From Polyodon spathula (lineage: Eukaryota > Chordata > Actinopteri > Acipenseriformes > Polyodontidae), in contig NC_054540.1 in the NCBI RefSeq assembly GCF_017654505.1, forward strand, positions 43,585,554 through 43,649,553: a stretch of 64,000 nt of DNA, in the 5' to 3' direction. The notes beneath the pieces are model-generated. The model was not told the origin of the DNA. It worked only from the letters and a program-made list of their open reading frames with translations, and did not search any database. Every line of letters begins with the position of its first letter. Within the stretch, counting starts at the first letter, position 1. A program made the translations under genes and the position numbers. Shown here one piece after another: positions 41,835 to 53,460 of the stretch.

Positions 41835-42790
41835 TAGAGTTTGGGAGGCCCCACCCTATAAAAAGATCAGAAGTTTGGTCTTCACCATACAACTGTGTGG
41901 AAACACATCATGCCACAATCAAAATAAATCTCTGAGGACCTCAGAAAAACAATTATTGATTCTCATCATTCTAGAAAGGGTTACAAAACCATTTCTAAGG
42001 ATTTGGAGCTCCATTAATCCACTGTCAGACAGACTGTCTACAAATGGAGAAAGTTCAAGACCACAGTCACTCTACCCAGGAGCGATCGCCTGAAGTTCAT
42101 CAAAGAGTACATAGATGATCCACAAGTCTTCTGGACAGACAACTTCTGGACAAAAGGTAGAACTTTTTGGCTTCAATGAGAAATGTTATTTTTGGCAAAA
42201 AACAAACACTGCATTCGAACAGAAGAACCTCATCCTAACCGTCAAGCAGGGTGGTAAGAGATGGCTTGAGGCTGCTTTGCTGCCTCAGGACCTGGAGGGC
42301 TTGCCATCATTGACACAACCATGAATTCTGTGCTGTATCAGAACATTCTAGAGGTGAATGTCAGGCCATACATCCATGAGATGAAGCTTAACCGAAAGTG
42401 GGTCATGCAGCAAAACAATGATCCTAAACATATAAGCTGATCTACAAAAGAATGGGTGCAGAAGAAGAAATTATGCCTTTTAGAATGGCCTAGTCAAAGT
42501 CCAGACCTAAACCCCATTGAAATGTTGTGGCAGGACCTAAAGCGAACTGTCCATGCAAGGAAGCCCTCAAATGTCACCGAGTTGAAGCAGTTCTATAAAG
42601 AGAAATGGGCCAAAATTCCTGAAAACCAATGTGAGAGACTGAACAACAGTTACAGGAAACGCTTAGTTGAAGTCATTGCTGCTCAAGGGGGTGCCACCAG
42701 TTACTGAATCTAAAGGTTTACATACTTTTTCACACATGAATATTGAATGTTGAATCATTTGTGGATAAATAAATGTTGAAAAAGTATCAT
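41835..42790 (+). pseudogene. Tc1-like transposase relic
   Basis: Frames broken by stops carry a Tc1 transposase: QQNNDPKH (second catalytic Asp region), then an open segment with EWPSQSPDLNPIEMLWQDLK (third catalytic Glu) and LKQFYKEKWAKIPENQCERL, ending GGATSY and a stop at 42707. The N-terminal half is disrupted. No clear terminal repeats. Confidence 0.88.
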
Positions 42791-42854
42791 GTTTTTGTGT
42801 CATTTGTTTAATCAGTTTATCTTTATCTATTATTAGGACTTAAGATTCTTCTTC

Positions 42855-43180
42855 TTAACGTGTGCTGTTCTTGCGCAGCCAAGCAACTGCTGAATCAACA
42901 GCTGTGTGTAAAGCACAGAGTCCACCCGGGAAACTTGTCAGAGGGCAGTCCTCCACAATGTGAAGCATTGTCTGTTTCTGCCCACATGAGCAGAGTAGGC
43001 TGTCTACGAGGCCCCAGTCATAAAGACACGCTGCACACCGACTGTGACCAGTACGATAGTGATTACGTAAAGTCCAATCTTGGCGTGGCAGGTCAAAGCC
43101 GGGCGGGCGGTCTGTTGGGTCGGCAATGAGGAATTGGTTGCGAGTGTCGCTCTGGAACCAGTCCTCTTGCCACTGGGTTG
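42855..43180 (-). pseudogene. LINE ORF2 C-terminal fragment
   Basis: The minus strand is open for about 108 codons to a TAA at 42857-42855. It includes LRNHYRTGHSRCAACLYDWG and CSCGQKQTMLHIVEDCPLTS. The C-x-C-G-x7-H-x5-C motif with the preceding RTGH block is typical of the tail after reverse transcriptase in several non-LTR clades (Jockey/I/RTE-like). The RT itself is absent, so the clade is uncertain. Confidence 0.7.
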
Positions 43181-44335
43181 TTGATGACGAATCAGGGACT
43201 TAGATTAAGATCTAATAACATTTTATGTTTGAAAAATGTGAAATATGTGAAAATCGTAAGGGGTTCAAAAACTTTTTCTCAGCACTGATCAGTCATGAGA
43301 ATGACTTCAGAGACAGTAACCAATACAAAAAGCAACAGCGAGGTTGCTCTGGGTTGTTCAAACTCATTAACACTAGAACCCCTGTGGCTGTCATTTTGGC
43401 TGTTTTTGATTTTAAAATGTAATTTTCTCCAGTCGTGTAACACATATGGGTCTGCGCGTTCATACACCTTTCTGTCCGTATGTATTAAATAGTCTCACAA
43501 AGCATGAAACGTGGGAGTGCAGAAATAAAGGAGATATATTACATTATACCTTTAAAAGCCCTGGGAGCAGCCATATTGATGGCCACACAGAAAACAATTG
43601 TATTGTGATTATACAGAACGGTATTCTACTTTTTATTATTTTTATTTACCGGTCACCAATGTGAAAATAAATACCAGAGATCGTGGAGTTTTACAACGCA
43701 GATAAATATGGAGTTAATGTTTTGGATCAGATGGCACGGAAGTATTCCGTGAAAGCTGGCTCCCGACTGTAGCCTTCTCAGGTGTTTTACAATCAGGGCT
43801 GGATTTTGGTATCACGGGCCCCTGGACAAGAAACCAGAACAGACCCCACCCAGACTGACACCAAATTCAAATAACCACTCCATTGTTTTAACGTGAATAC
43901 CAAACGTGCAATACATTCACGAAACAATTAGCTATAAAGACTTGACATTACACTGACTTAAATTAGTGACTTAAATGCACAACTTTTAATAACTGGATTA
44001 ATATTAAAAGAACCTTTAAAAGACAATGTTAGGAATATTAAAATGTTAATTAGTGCTCAATACCACAATCTGTCTTAAAACTAAACAGCATGCTACTTAA
44101 ATTTTATAATCACCTCTGTTCTAAGTAAACCTTACATCACAGATTAAATCATACACTTACCTTAAATTAATCTAATCGATTTCATCTATGCAAAGTCTCT
44201 AATAGTGTCTCTATAGTCTCTAATAGTTTCAGTAAAATACAGTTTTCTGAGTATATCACTTGGACATGATGACAAGGCTGTTTAGGCGATCCTGGTTCAT
44301 GGTGACTCTCAGTTCATTCTTAATGAGTCCCATGC
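43181..44335. other. No gene recognised
   Basis: AT-rich, no domain or clear repeat. CACTAGAACCCCTGTGGCTG near 43372 resembles a common fish repeat but could not be assigned. Confidence 0.3.
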
Positions 44336-44337
44336 AA

Positions 44338-45690
44338 GAGAATGATTACACCGTGTAACAATTTTTTTTATTTTTTTTGGTTCCTGGGTAGTAAGTGTTA
44401 TTTCCTAATTGCTTATACCTCAAAAGTACAGAAAATGGCTATTATTCCCCACAAACTTTGCTTTTGTGACCAGGGCAGTGATATTTTGAAATTTACCTAT
44501 TTTCCAGAACATTCCAGATAGATTCAGTGCTGAGTAAACTTGAAGTAACATCTAGAACTTTCTAGAACTTTCCAGTAATATAAATAGTAGTATAAATACA
44601 GGGGCCTTAAGCCCACCAGTTCAGTTTAGTTCCAGCTGTCTAAATGGAAACATATCTGCATTTTTCTGAGATGGCATCAAGAGGCTGCAATGGTGGCATT
44701 CCTGATGGGTCTCCAAGGCAGTTTTACCAAGTTTCCCTGCTATCTTTGCCTTTGGGACAGCAGGGACACCAAGGCGCACTACCACAGGCGGGACTGGCCA
44801 CAGCGGACCGAGTTCTCTGTGGGGAGGAACAACGTCAAGTGGGAGCCACTGGTGGACCCCCGGAAGGTGTTGATGCCACCACTGCACATCAAATTGGGCC
44901 TTATGAAACAATTTGTCAGAGCTCTAGATAAGGAGTCGGCAGCCTTCAAGTACCTTCAAGACTTCTTCCCTAAGTTGTCTGAGGCAAAGATCAAAGCCGG
45001 TGTCTTCGTTGGACCACAGATAAAGAAGATCCTGGAGTGCAATGAATTCCCCAAGAAGCTCACCAGTAAGGAGAAAGCGGCTTAGAACAGCTTTGTTGCA
45101 GTGGTTCGGGGCTTCCTGGGCAATCACAAGGCCGAAAACTATGTGGAGCTGGTTGAGACTCTGGTGAAGAAATACGGCACAATGGGCTGTAGGATGTCCC
45201 TCAAAGTCCATATCCTTGATGCTCATCTTGATAAATTCAAGGAGAACATGGGAGTGTACTCGGAGGAGCAAGGAGAACGCTTCCACCAGGATATACTGGA
45301 CTTTGAATGCCGCTACCAAGGACAGTATAACAAGAACATGATGGGAGACTACATTTGGGCACTGATTTGTGAAAGTGATTTACAGTATAATCGTAAATCT
45401 CGAAAAACTACTCACTTCTAAATCTTTTGTAGTCATTTTTATATTACTTTAGTATAAATACATGTTAATTTGGATTCATATGTTGTTTTTTTCTGACTTT
45501 ATGTGAACGAAAAGACACAAATTCGCTCGTTTTCTCATTGGAAATAGGTAAATTTCAAAATATCACTGTCCTTGTCACAAAAGCAAAGTTTGTGGGGAAT
45601 AATAGCCATTTTCTATACTTTTGAGGCATAAGCAATTAGGAAATAACACTTACTACCCAGGAACAAAAATTGTGTTACATAGTGTCATTC
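44338..45690 (+). mobile_element. DNA transposon with about 140-bp terminal inverted repeats
   Basis: The left end (44354-44504) and right end (45540-45679) are inverted copies: CCTGGGTAGTAAGTGTTATT, CCCCACAAACTTTGCTTTTG and GATATTTTGAAATTTACCTA all recur in inverse order. The outer part (GTGTAACA.AATTTTT) is diverged and the left copy has long T-runs. The interior has one transposase-like frame. The superfamily could not be named and no target duplication was resolved. Confidence 0.85.
44660..45421 (+). pseudogene. Transposase-like ORF of unclassified family
   Basis: Two segments in the same frame, separated by one TAG at 45083-45085. The first has a zinc-binding-like motif (KFPCYLCLWDSRDTKAHYHR, C-x2-C...H-x-H) and PRKVLMPPLHIKLGLMKQFV. 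The second has KVHILDAHLDKFKENMGVYS and EEQGERFHQDILDFECRYQG, ending HF and a stop. I recall very similar uncharacterised proteins in arthropods and fishes, often multi-copy, but cannot name a superfamily. The N-terminus appears truncated. Confidence 0.7.
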
Positions 45691-45702
45691 CCCAGAACAG
45701 TT

Positions 45703-47120
45703 AAGCCAGGCTTACACTGAACGATTTTTGCAATCGGGAGACATAGTGCCACTCATACTTATCGATTGAGCTATGATTTCTCACTGTAGATCGGGGATTG
45801 CAAGCTACACACACTACACGAGATATCTTGTCGCGGACTGCGCCCATTTTCATTGCAGAATCGTAGACATAATTCGGGATAATCGTGAACTCAAGCGAGA
45901 AGACAATCGATGTTGTCAGTGCATTGCTTTGCAAAGAAAAAACAGAAGAAAATGTTGAGAAGATCCATTTGGACGTGCAATTGGCTTACGGACTGATGAT
46001 GAAACTCGAGTCGAGGTGCATCCAGAATAATAAAATCTAATCTGTTCAAAAAAAGCAACACTCGCTCGTAGTACAATATATTTATTAGATTAAAAGATTG
46101 GTGTGAGAGATTGGCAGTCAAGCGATCTTCATCATAATAACAAATTCTAATTAATAATTTGAAGACTTTTAAACTAATAAATATTTTGTACTATGAGCGA
46201 GTGTTGCACTTTTTAACAGACTAGAATACAATAATAGTAAGCTACTACAAGTTTGTTATAGATTTAAATATGCAACAGCGTAATCTGCATTCTCTCTATT
46301 TCTCACACACACAGACGCGCACCTCTCCTCCTCATATTTTGAATAAATTAGCAATACAAGCATACAGTAGGGGTTTGAAAGGGATATTGAATACGAGTGA
46401 CTAGAAATTGATTGCCAGGAGAACACATACTATCACACACAGTATCTGCTTCGGCGTTAACAAGTTATAACAATTATTTACTTACCAGGTACCTTCAATG
46501 AGCGATAATGATAGGAAATGTCACTTATGTCAAAAAGGGGCAGAAGCTTTCTCTTCGTCACCATTGTTGCTAGCTTGCCCTATTGGCTGCTGGCAGCATC
46601 CGTCAAGAAATCAGCCCGTAGCCCCTCACACACTTCACGAATTGCTTTGTCGGGGACTAAAGTTTTCTGACGTGTTATAAATTTGTCGGGACGTCGTAAG
46701 AGTGTTGGGAGATAGCAGAAGCTATTAACGGGGCATCGTATACCCTCTCACACTTATCGACCATTTTGTCCCTGATTTGAATGTGCAGTAATGCTGGGCT
46801 TACACTGCACGATTTTTGCTGATCGCCGATGAGCTGAAGCCAAACAAGTTATGAACAGCAACATACTCTTTTGATCAGTGCAAGCAATCTGTTGAAAGAG
46901 TATCCAGAATCTTTAGGAAAATATTGATATGAAATCTGTCTCTGCCCTGTAGTAAAACTTTTTACACTGGGGCTTTTTACACTAGTTACACTGGGACAAT
47001 CGTGATCCTGCAGAGCACTGGGTGGTCGTCTCTGCCGTTGCTCTTCGTCTTGATATTTCTTCAGCACTGCAGTTTCCATTGCACGGTTTTCAAAATTATC
47101 AATCTGATCCAGAAATGTTT
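45703..47120. mobile_element. Probable PIF/Harbinger-type fragments
   Basis: GGCTTACACTGAACGATTTT (45713) and GGCTTACACTGCACGATTTT (46798) resemble terminal repeats, both in the same orientation. A minus-strand frame at 46849-47079 (VLKKYQDEEQRQRR...YFPKDSGYSFNRLLALI) resembles the N-terminus of a Harbinger transposase. Weak, no target duplication. Confidence 0.35.
46033..46230. mobile_element. Small MITE with about 50-bp terminal inverted repeats
   Basis: AGCAACACTCGCTCGTAGTA at the left is inverted at the right as TACTATGAGCGAGTGTTGCA, extending through TCTGTT...TTATTAG on both sides. About 200 bases, no ORF, nested in the Harbinger-like block. Confidence 0.75.
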
Positions 47121-48150
47121 AGAGAGATTCAAGTAATTCAGCTACCACTGACAGTGTTTTCTTATTGAATGGGTTTACTAGTTTTGATGAATCTCTCAAG
47201 AATGTTTTTCCACTAGTCTGTGGGTTAAAGCAAAAGGCAGATTAAAGTTAAACTGATCGTTTATTGGCCGTGTGGGCAGACTGGGTCTGAACCCTTTGTT
47301 CTGTACTACTGTCTAATTCTTCAGCCCTGTATGTGGAACAGTAGCGCAGCCAAAACTTGTTGACCAATTGTTCAGGTTCATTTGTTGTTACTTCATTTTT
47401 ATAGGATTTAAAACTGAAATTTGATAGTCTCTGAATGTTTTCCATCGGACATTGTTAGCTTGCTTTTCCTTTAGTTTTTTTGTTTCGCTGCACCTCTTAA
47501 GTTTTCCAATTTTTTTCTGTATTAGTCTCTTTCTCACGCGCTATTTCTCACTTTCTCTCTCTCTTGCCGTCCTCCAGTGTGCGCGTGACCAGTAAAACAC
47601 GCAAGTGTTTCACTAGCACGATCACGGGGCAAATTGATTGGATTTTAAACTGTAAAATAACGATGTTTATTTATGTATTTATTTTAACCCCCTCGGCAGC
47701 CCAGGGCCCTGGACAAATGTCCCAGTTGCCCCTCCCCCCCAAATCCAGTGTAGCATTAAATTTCAATTTAATATCGTATTTTATTTATTTGTCGGTATTT
47801 TTTTAAGTAAAAAAAATAGTTGAGCTTATTTTGTCATTATCATCTTTCCATGGTTAACTTATGAAACTGAGATGGTTTGATGATGCTAATTACAACATTA
47901 AAGGCAAGCGGACTGCTCAGAAAGAAAACCCGACAACCAGATAGTTGGGGTTTTTGTCTAGTTCAGGGCTGTGCGGTTTGCAAGGAGCATCTCAGCTAAA
48001 GAAGTAAAATGCATATTCATGAGTATAGTCAGAACACAGCCAAACAGCCAATCAAATCGACTGGTCAGCCGAGAAGCTTAAGCTGCATCCCTCTGAACTA
48101 CACTATGGTTATGATGTGATGACAACTCACACAGCTGAACTCTCGCTAAC
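47121..48150. other. No gene recognised
   Basis: A minus-strand open frame at 47248-47445 (MENIQRLSNFSFKSYKNEVT) is unassigned; it may belong to the Harbinger-like fragment. Otherwise featureless. Confidence 0.3.
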
Positions 48151-48154
48151 CTGC

Positions 48155-48335
48155 TTATGAGATACTGCACCCCCTCAGAAAAGGTGTTTAAATAGCTATG
48201 AGATATTGCACCCCCTCAGAAAATGTGTTTTCATATCTATGAGATACTGCAGCCCCTCAGAAAAGGTGTTTTAACAGCTATGAGATATTGCATCCCCTCA
48301 GAAAAGGTGTTTTAATCGCTATGAGATACCATGTT
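48155..48335. repeat. 41-bp minisatellite, about 4.5 copies
   Basis: GAGATACTGCACCCCCTCAG starts at 48159, 48200, 48241, 48282 and 48323, an exact 41-base period. Confidence 0.93.
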
Positions 48336-49188
48336 GCCAGCCCATCCGAGGTGACTTGGAACGAATAAATGACACAATGATACGGGTGAGATATAATAAA
48401 ACTAGCCTACGCACCGTCACAGAACAGGATACGTCCAGGTATGATCACTATGGACCCTGGGAGTATAAGAACCTGGGAGCATACTCGTTCCAGCACAATT
48501 ACTTTGCCATTTGCATGGCAGCACCAAATACACTGGAAACACGTATAGCGGGTCGGTAAAGTTTATCTAGGAATATCAAGGGCCGGGGCCAAGGGGAATG
48601 GGATCCATTAAGAAATAGGCGGGGTTGGGCAGCTTAAAAGAAAGCCAGGCAGAACAGTCTGGGGCGTGGTCGGTAGACGTGTGCTGTAGCAGTGTCTTGT
48701 AGCTGTGGGGAACACTCACACGGCTGTTCAGTGCAGAACGTCTTCTTGGAATCTTTTTCACTTTGTTGGTTGGAATTTGCAGGAAAGAAAAATAATAGTA
48801 CTACTAGTACCTGAAAGTATAAGTGCAGCTTTAGGAAAATCTCTTGAGACGTGTTGTTTTGTGAGCGTGTTTTGTTTTTGTTTGGCCGATGCGCCATTTA
48901 TTTTGAATGCTTTATTACCAATGTGCATTTGTTGAATGAACCCTGCTTGTGGCATAATACCACACGCTCAACTTAATACAAATGATAAGGGACTGTTTGT
49001 TGGGAAGGACTGTTTATTGTTTACCGCCACCTTGGTTATGGTCTGCGATGTCTGCGGGGGTTGGTCTTCCTGCTTGGATGTACTGGAGTAAAATGCTGTA
49101 ACACCATTTCTGATGTTCTTGTTGAGGAAACTTACAACCCTGTTGTTCCAGTGGGACACTCTGTTCACTTGCTTGTCGCCGGACTTCC
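48336..49188. other. No gene recognised
   Basis: A short plus-strand frame at 48356-48559 and several overlapping minus-strand frames have no recognisable domain. Confidence 0.35.
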
Positions 49189-49189
49189 A

Positions 49190-49268
49190 TGTGTACCTGT
49201 TCTGCTCCACCAGAGGGAGCTATCAAATGCTATTTACCTGTGTACCTGTTCTGCTCCACCAGAAGAAG
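49190..49268 (+). repeat. Short tandem duplication at the CR1 5' junction
   Basis: TGTACCTGTTCTGCTCCACC occurs at 49193 and 49243. A diverged copy (TGTTGCTGTCGGGCCCCACC) follows the CR1 3' end at about 51732, so CR1 landed in an existing repeat. Confidence 0.7.
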
Positions 49269-51718
49269 CAAAGGAGAAGCCATACTAATGGGGGATTTCA
49301 ACTTCCCCCAAATAAAATGGGAAAACCCGGTGGGTAGCGCGAAGGACGAAATAGAAATGGTGGAAATGACAAATGACTGCTTCCTAACACAATTTGTGAA
49401 GGCACCCACTAGAGGGGAGGCATGCCTTGATTTAGTCTTTTCAAATAACGAAGATAGAATAACTAAAACAGAGGTCAGAGAACCACTGGCAAACTCAGAC
49501 CACAACATGGTCTCATTTGAAGTGTTTTTTAAATCCTCAAAAGTAAAGACTAAAGCTAAGGTTTACAATTTTAGAAAAGCAAACTATGAAGGCATGAAAC
49601 AGAGACTAACAGAAGTAGATTGGAGTAAAATAGAGAAAACACCCACAGAAGAAGGATGGTTGTTCTTCAAAAACGTAGTACTAGAGGCGCAAAACAATTA
49701 TATCCCTAAAGTAGACAAATCTAAATGTAAAACTAAATTGCCAAAATGGTTTAATAGATCAATTAAAAAAAATATTCAGCGAAAAAAGGCACTTTACAGA
49801 GCATTAAAAAAGGACCAAAAAGAAAGTACACAGAAAGAGTACACAGAACTGCAAATGCAAGTCAAAAAGGAAGTTAGAAAGGCCAAGAGAGAAATAGAAA
49901 TGAACATTGCTAAGGGAGCTAAAACCAATTCCAAAATGTTTTTCCAATATTACAACAGCAAGAGAACATTCAAAGAGGAGATTAAATGTTTAAGAGATAC
50001 AAATGGCAAAATCGTAGAGGAAGAAAAAAAAATAGCAAATATGTTAAATGATTACTTTTCACAAGTTTTTACAAAGGAAGATACTGACAACATGCCCCAC
50101 ATGTCATCCAGTTCCTATCCAGTTTTAAATAACTTTAGCATAACTGAGGCAGAAGTGTTAAAGGGACTAGGAGCTCTTAAAATAAACAAATCCCCTGGGC
50201 CGGATGAGATCCTCCCAGTAGTACTCAAAGAAATGAAAGAAGTAATTTACAAACCGCTAACCAAGATCATGCAGCAGTCTCTTGACACAGGGGTGGTACC
50301 GACAGACTGGAAAATTGCAAACGTAATACCGATCCACAAAAAGGGAAACAAAACTGAACCAGGTAACTACAGACCAGTAAGCCTGACTTCTATTATATGC
50401 AAACTTATGGAAACTATAATAAGAGCCAAAATGGAAAATTACCTATATGGTAACAGGGTCCTGGGAGACAGTCAACATGGTTTTAGGAAAGGGAGATCGT
50501 GCCTAACTAACTTGCTTGATTTTTTTTGAGGATGCAACATCGATAATGGATAATTGCAAAGCATATGACATGGTTTATTTAGATTTCCAGAAAGCTTTTG
50601 ACAAAGTCCCGCACAAAAGATTAATTCTCAAACTGAACGCAGTTGGGATTCAAGGAAACACATGTACATGGATTAGGGAGTGGTTAACATGTAGAAAACA
50701 GAAAGTACTGATTAGAGGAAAAACCTCAGAATGGAGTGTGGTAACCAGCGGTGTACCACAGGGATCAGTATTAGGTCCTCTGCTATTCCTAATCTACATT
50801 AATGATTTAGATTCTGGTATAGTAAGCAAACTTGTTAAATTTGCAGACGACACAAAAGTAGGAGGAGTGGCAAACACTGTTGCAGCAGCAAAGGTCATTC
50901 AAAATGATCTAGACAAGATTCAGAACTGGGCAGATACATGGCAAATGACATTTAATAGAGAAAAGTGTAAGGTACTGCACGCAGGAAATAAAAATGTACA
51001 TTATAAATATCATATGGGAGATATTGAAATTGGAGAAGGAATCTATGAAAAAGACCTAGGAGTTTTTGTTGACTCAGAAATGTCTTCATCTAGGCAATGT
51101 GGGGAAGCTATAAAAAAGGCTAACAAGATGCTCGGATACATTGTGAAAAGTGTTGAATTTAAATCAAGGGAAGTAATGTTAAAACTGTACAATGCACTTG
51201 TAAGACCTCATCTTGAATATTGTGTGCAGTTCTGGTCACCTCGCTATAAAAAAGATATTGCTGCTCTAGAAAGAGTGCAAAGAAGAGCGACCAGAATTAT
51301 TCCGGGCTTAAAAGGCATGTCATATGCAGACAGGCTTAAAGAATTGAATCTGTTCAGTCTTGAACAAAGAAGACTACGTGGCGACCTAATTCAAGCATTC
51401 AAAATTCTAAAAGGTATTGACAGTGTGGACGCAAGGGACTTTTTCAGCCTGAAAAAAGAAACAAGGACCAGGGGTCACAAATGGAGTTTAGAAAAAGGGG
51501 CATTCAGAACAGAAAATAGGAGACACTTTTTTACACAGAGAATTGTGAGGGTCTGGAATCAACTCCCCAGTAATGTTGTTGAAGCTGACACCCTGGGATC
51601 CTTCAAGAAGCTGCTTGATGAGATTTTGGGATCAATAAGCTACTAACAACCAAACGAGCAAGATGGGCCGAATGGCCTCCTCTCGTTTGTAAACTTTCTT
51701 ATGTTCTTATGTTCTTAT
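49265..51718 (+). mobile_element. Long 5'-truncated CR1 LINE, one frameshift from intact over its length
   Basis: Frame 1 (to 50529) holds the end of the endonuclease (AILMGDFNFPQIKWENP, then ANSDHNMVSFEV with the catalytic SDH) and the RT N-half (KSPGPDEILPVV, YRPVSLTSIICKLMETIIRA, DSQHGFRKGRSCL). Frame 2 (50516-51646) holds the rest of RT (VYLDFQKAFDKVPHKRLI, SGVPQGSVLGPLLF, FADDTKVGGV) and the C-terminus to SYSTOP at 51644. The frames part at a T-run at 50519-50527 that is longer than in the copy at 25.6 kb. It ends TATGTTCTTATGTTCTTA. The endonuclease N-half and any ORF1 are missing. Confidence 0.95.
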
Positions 51719-52090
51719 CCATTACTTACCTGTGTTGCTGTCGGGCCCCACCAGAGAGAGGGGGCTCCAACCTCTACTCACCTGTGATCCTGAATTAGCC
51801 TAGAGAGGGACAAAAAGTGAGTTTATTTAGTTGCCCATACAGGGAGTGTTTCATGGTGAAATAAAGAACTGTGTAAATGTTGTAAATAAAAGTTATTCAC
51901 CTGAGAGCACTGTGTGTCCATCACTGTCTGTCTGCACCAGAAAAACACGTCTTATTGGGCAGCATGCTACAGGCCAGCATGGAGCAAATCCGGCCCTCTC
52001 ATGTGTTACAGAAGATGACATGGGAGGATGACATCTGCACCAGGAAAACCCATCTTATTGGGCAGCACACTACCGTCAGTTTCACAGTGT

Positions 52091-52160
<70 letters not shown>

Positions 52161-53460
52161 GCTTCAGTTCAGATGTAACGTACTCAATAAAAAACAAAAT
52201 TATATCCGACTGTTTCTCCTTTCATTATACTATTTACAGTGTTTTGAATACAGCCGTCAGAAGGCTTGCTGCCGGGCTTCTAGGTATAAGTATATCTCCG
52301 GTCCTTCTTGTGTTAACCTAACATGTTCCCCACAGGCTAAACCACCCCCCCCGGTATTTATTTCTGAAGACACCCCTGATAATGAATGGGCCACTAATAT
52401 GTAAATGATAATAATGGGTGAGTGGATGGGTGGATCAGTTATGTGTTTTATCACTGTATTGATATGATGGACAGCGGTAGTGTGTTTACATATAGAGTTA
52501 TATATGTTCTTTACTACTCCACAGGCATATCGGTATCCAACATGTACCTTCAAAATATGGAAATGAAGGATGAAGAGGGTTGGGGGTCCTACCTGTCTTT
52601 GCTGTGTTTTGACACACGTCTGTAAATGAATTGTATAAATACGTCATGCATTCATCTTGTGGCCCATTGCTTTATTTGGCTTTTCCATAGGCTGCTGTGC
52701 ATTACGGGTGTAGGGGTGGGCAGCTGCACCGACATTGCACTCTTGCTGTGAAAGGCATGCTAACATTTTCCTAATGCCAGACCGATGATACGATCAACCA
52801 ATCAAAGACCTGTATTTTCTCTGCAGTAATCCAATCATAAGTTAGCTGAGGCGGGACAAACAGTTCTGTTAACTGTAATTTCTGGCTGTTTTTATGCAGC
52901 TGTCCAGTCTGCTGAATGTCGATGTTGCTAACTGTACAGAGACTCTGACTTTATTGAGAAATCATAGTAGACTACAATTAACATTTTAGGAGCGTATTTA
53001 GAATTAATTATTATTGTTACAAAAAAAATGGCATAGAGAAAAAAATCCATTCCGGTGACACTCAAAACCTTACAAACTGGGCTTAATCATGATGTTCAAA
53101 TGAGCGAATAGAATGAATAACATAACACATTTCTGTGTATTGTGTATATAAAAATGCTTCATTGATGTATTCTTTGCAGGTGAATGAACTCATTACATTT
53201 ACAAATCAGAGAGTGTGCTACCACAGTAGACTTTGTCATGGCCCGACTTATATATAAAAAAAAATCATTCAGAAAAAAAGACAGTATCCAAAGCCTCTTT
53301 TTTATTTTACTTCAAGAAGTAAAAGGATAGGGCAGAAGAAGCAAAAGGGAGCAATAAGTAGGACAGAGTGCCAGCTAGAAAGGACCAGACCTAGGATAGA
53401 AGATCAGATGAGGCCCACTCTAGTAGCAGACCAGTGAAGCTGGACGTGGAAGCTAGGATA
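51719..53460. other. No gene recognised; (TG/TA)n at about 52086-52156
   Basis: Contains a TA microsatellite. GCACCAGRAAAMCACRTCTT and TTATTGGGCAGCA...CTAC are repeated at about 51935-51972 and 52037-52072, a roughly 100-bp direct duplication. No domain seen. Confidence 0.4.
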
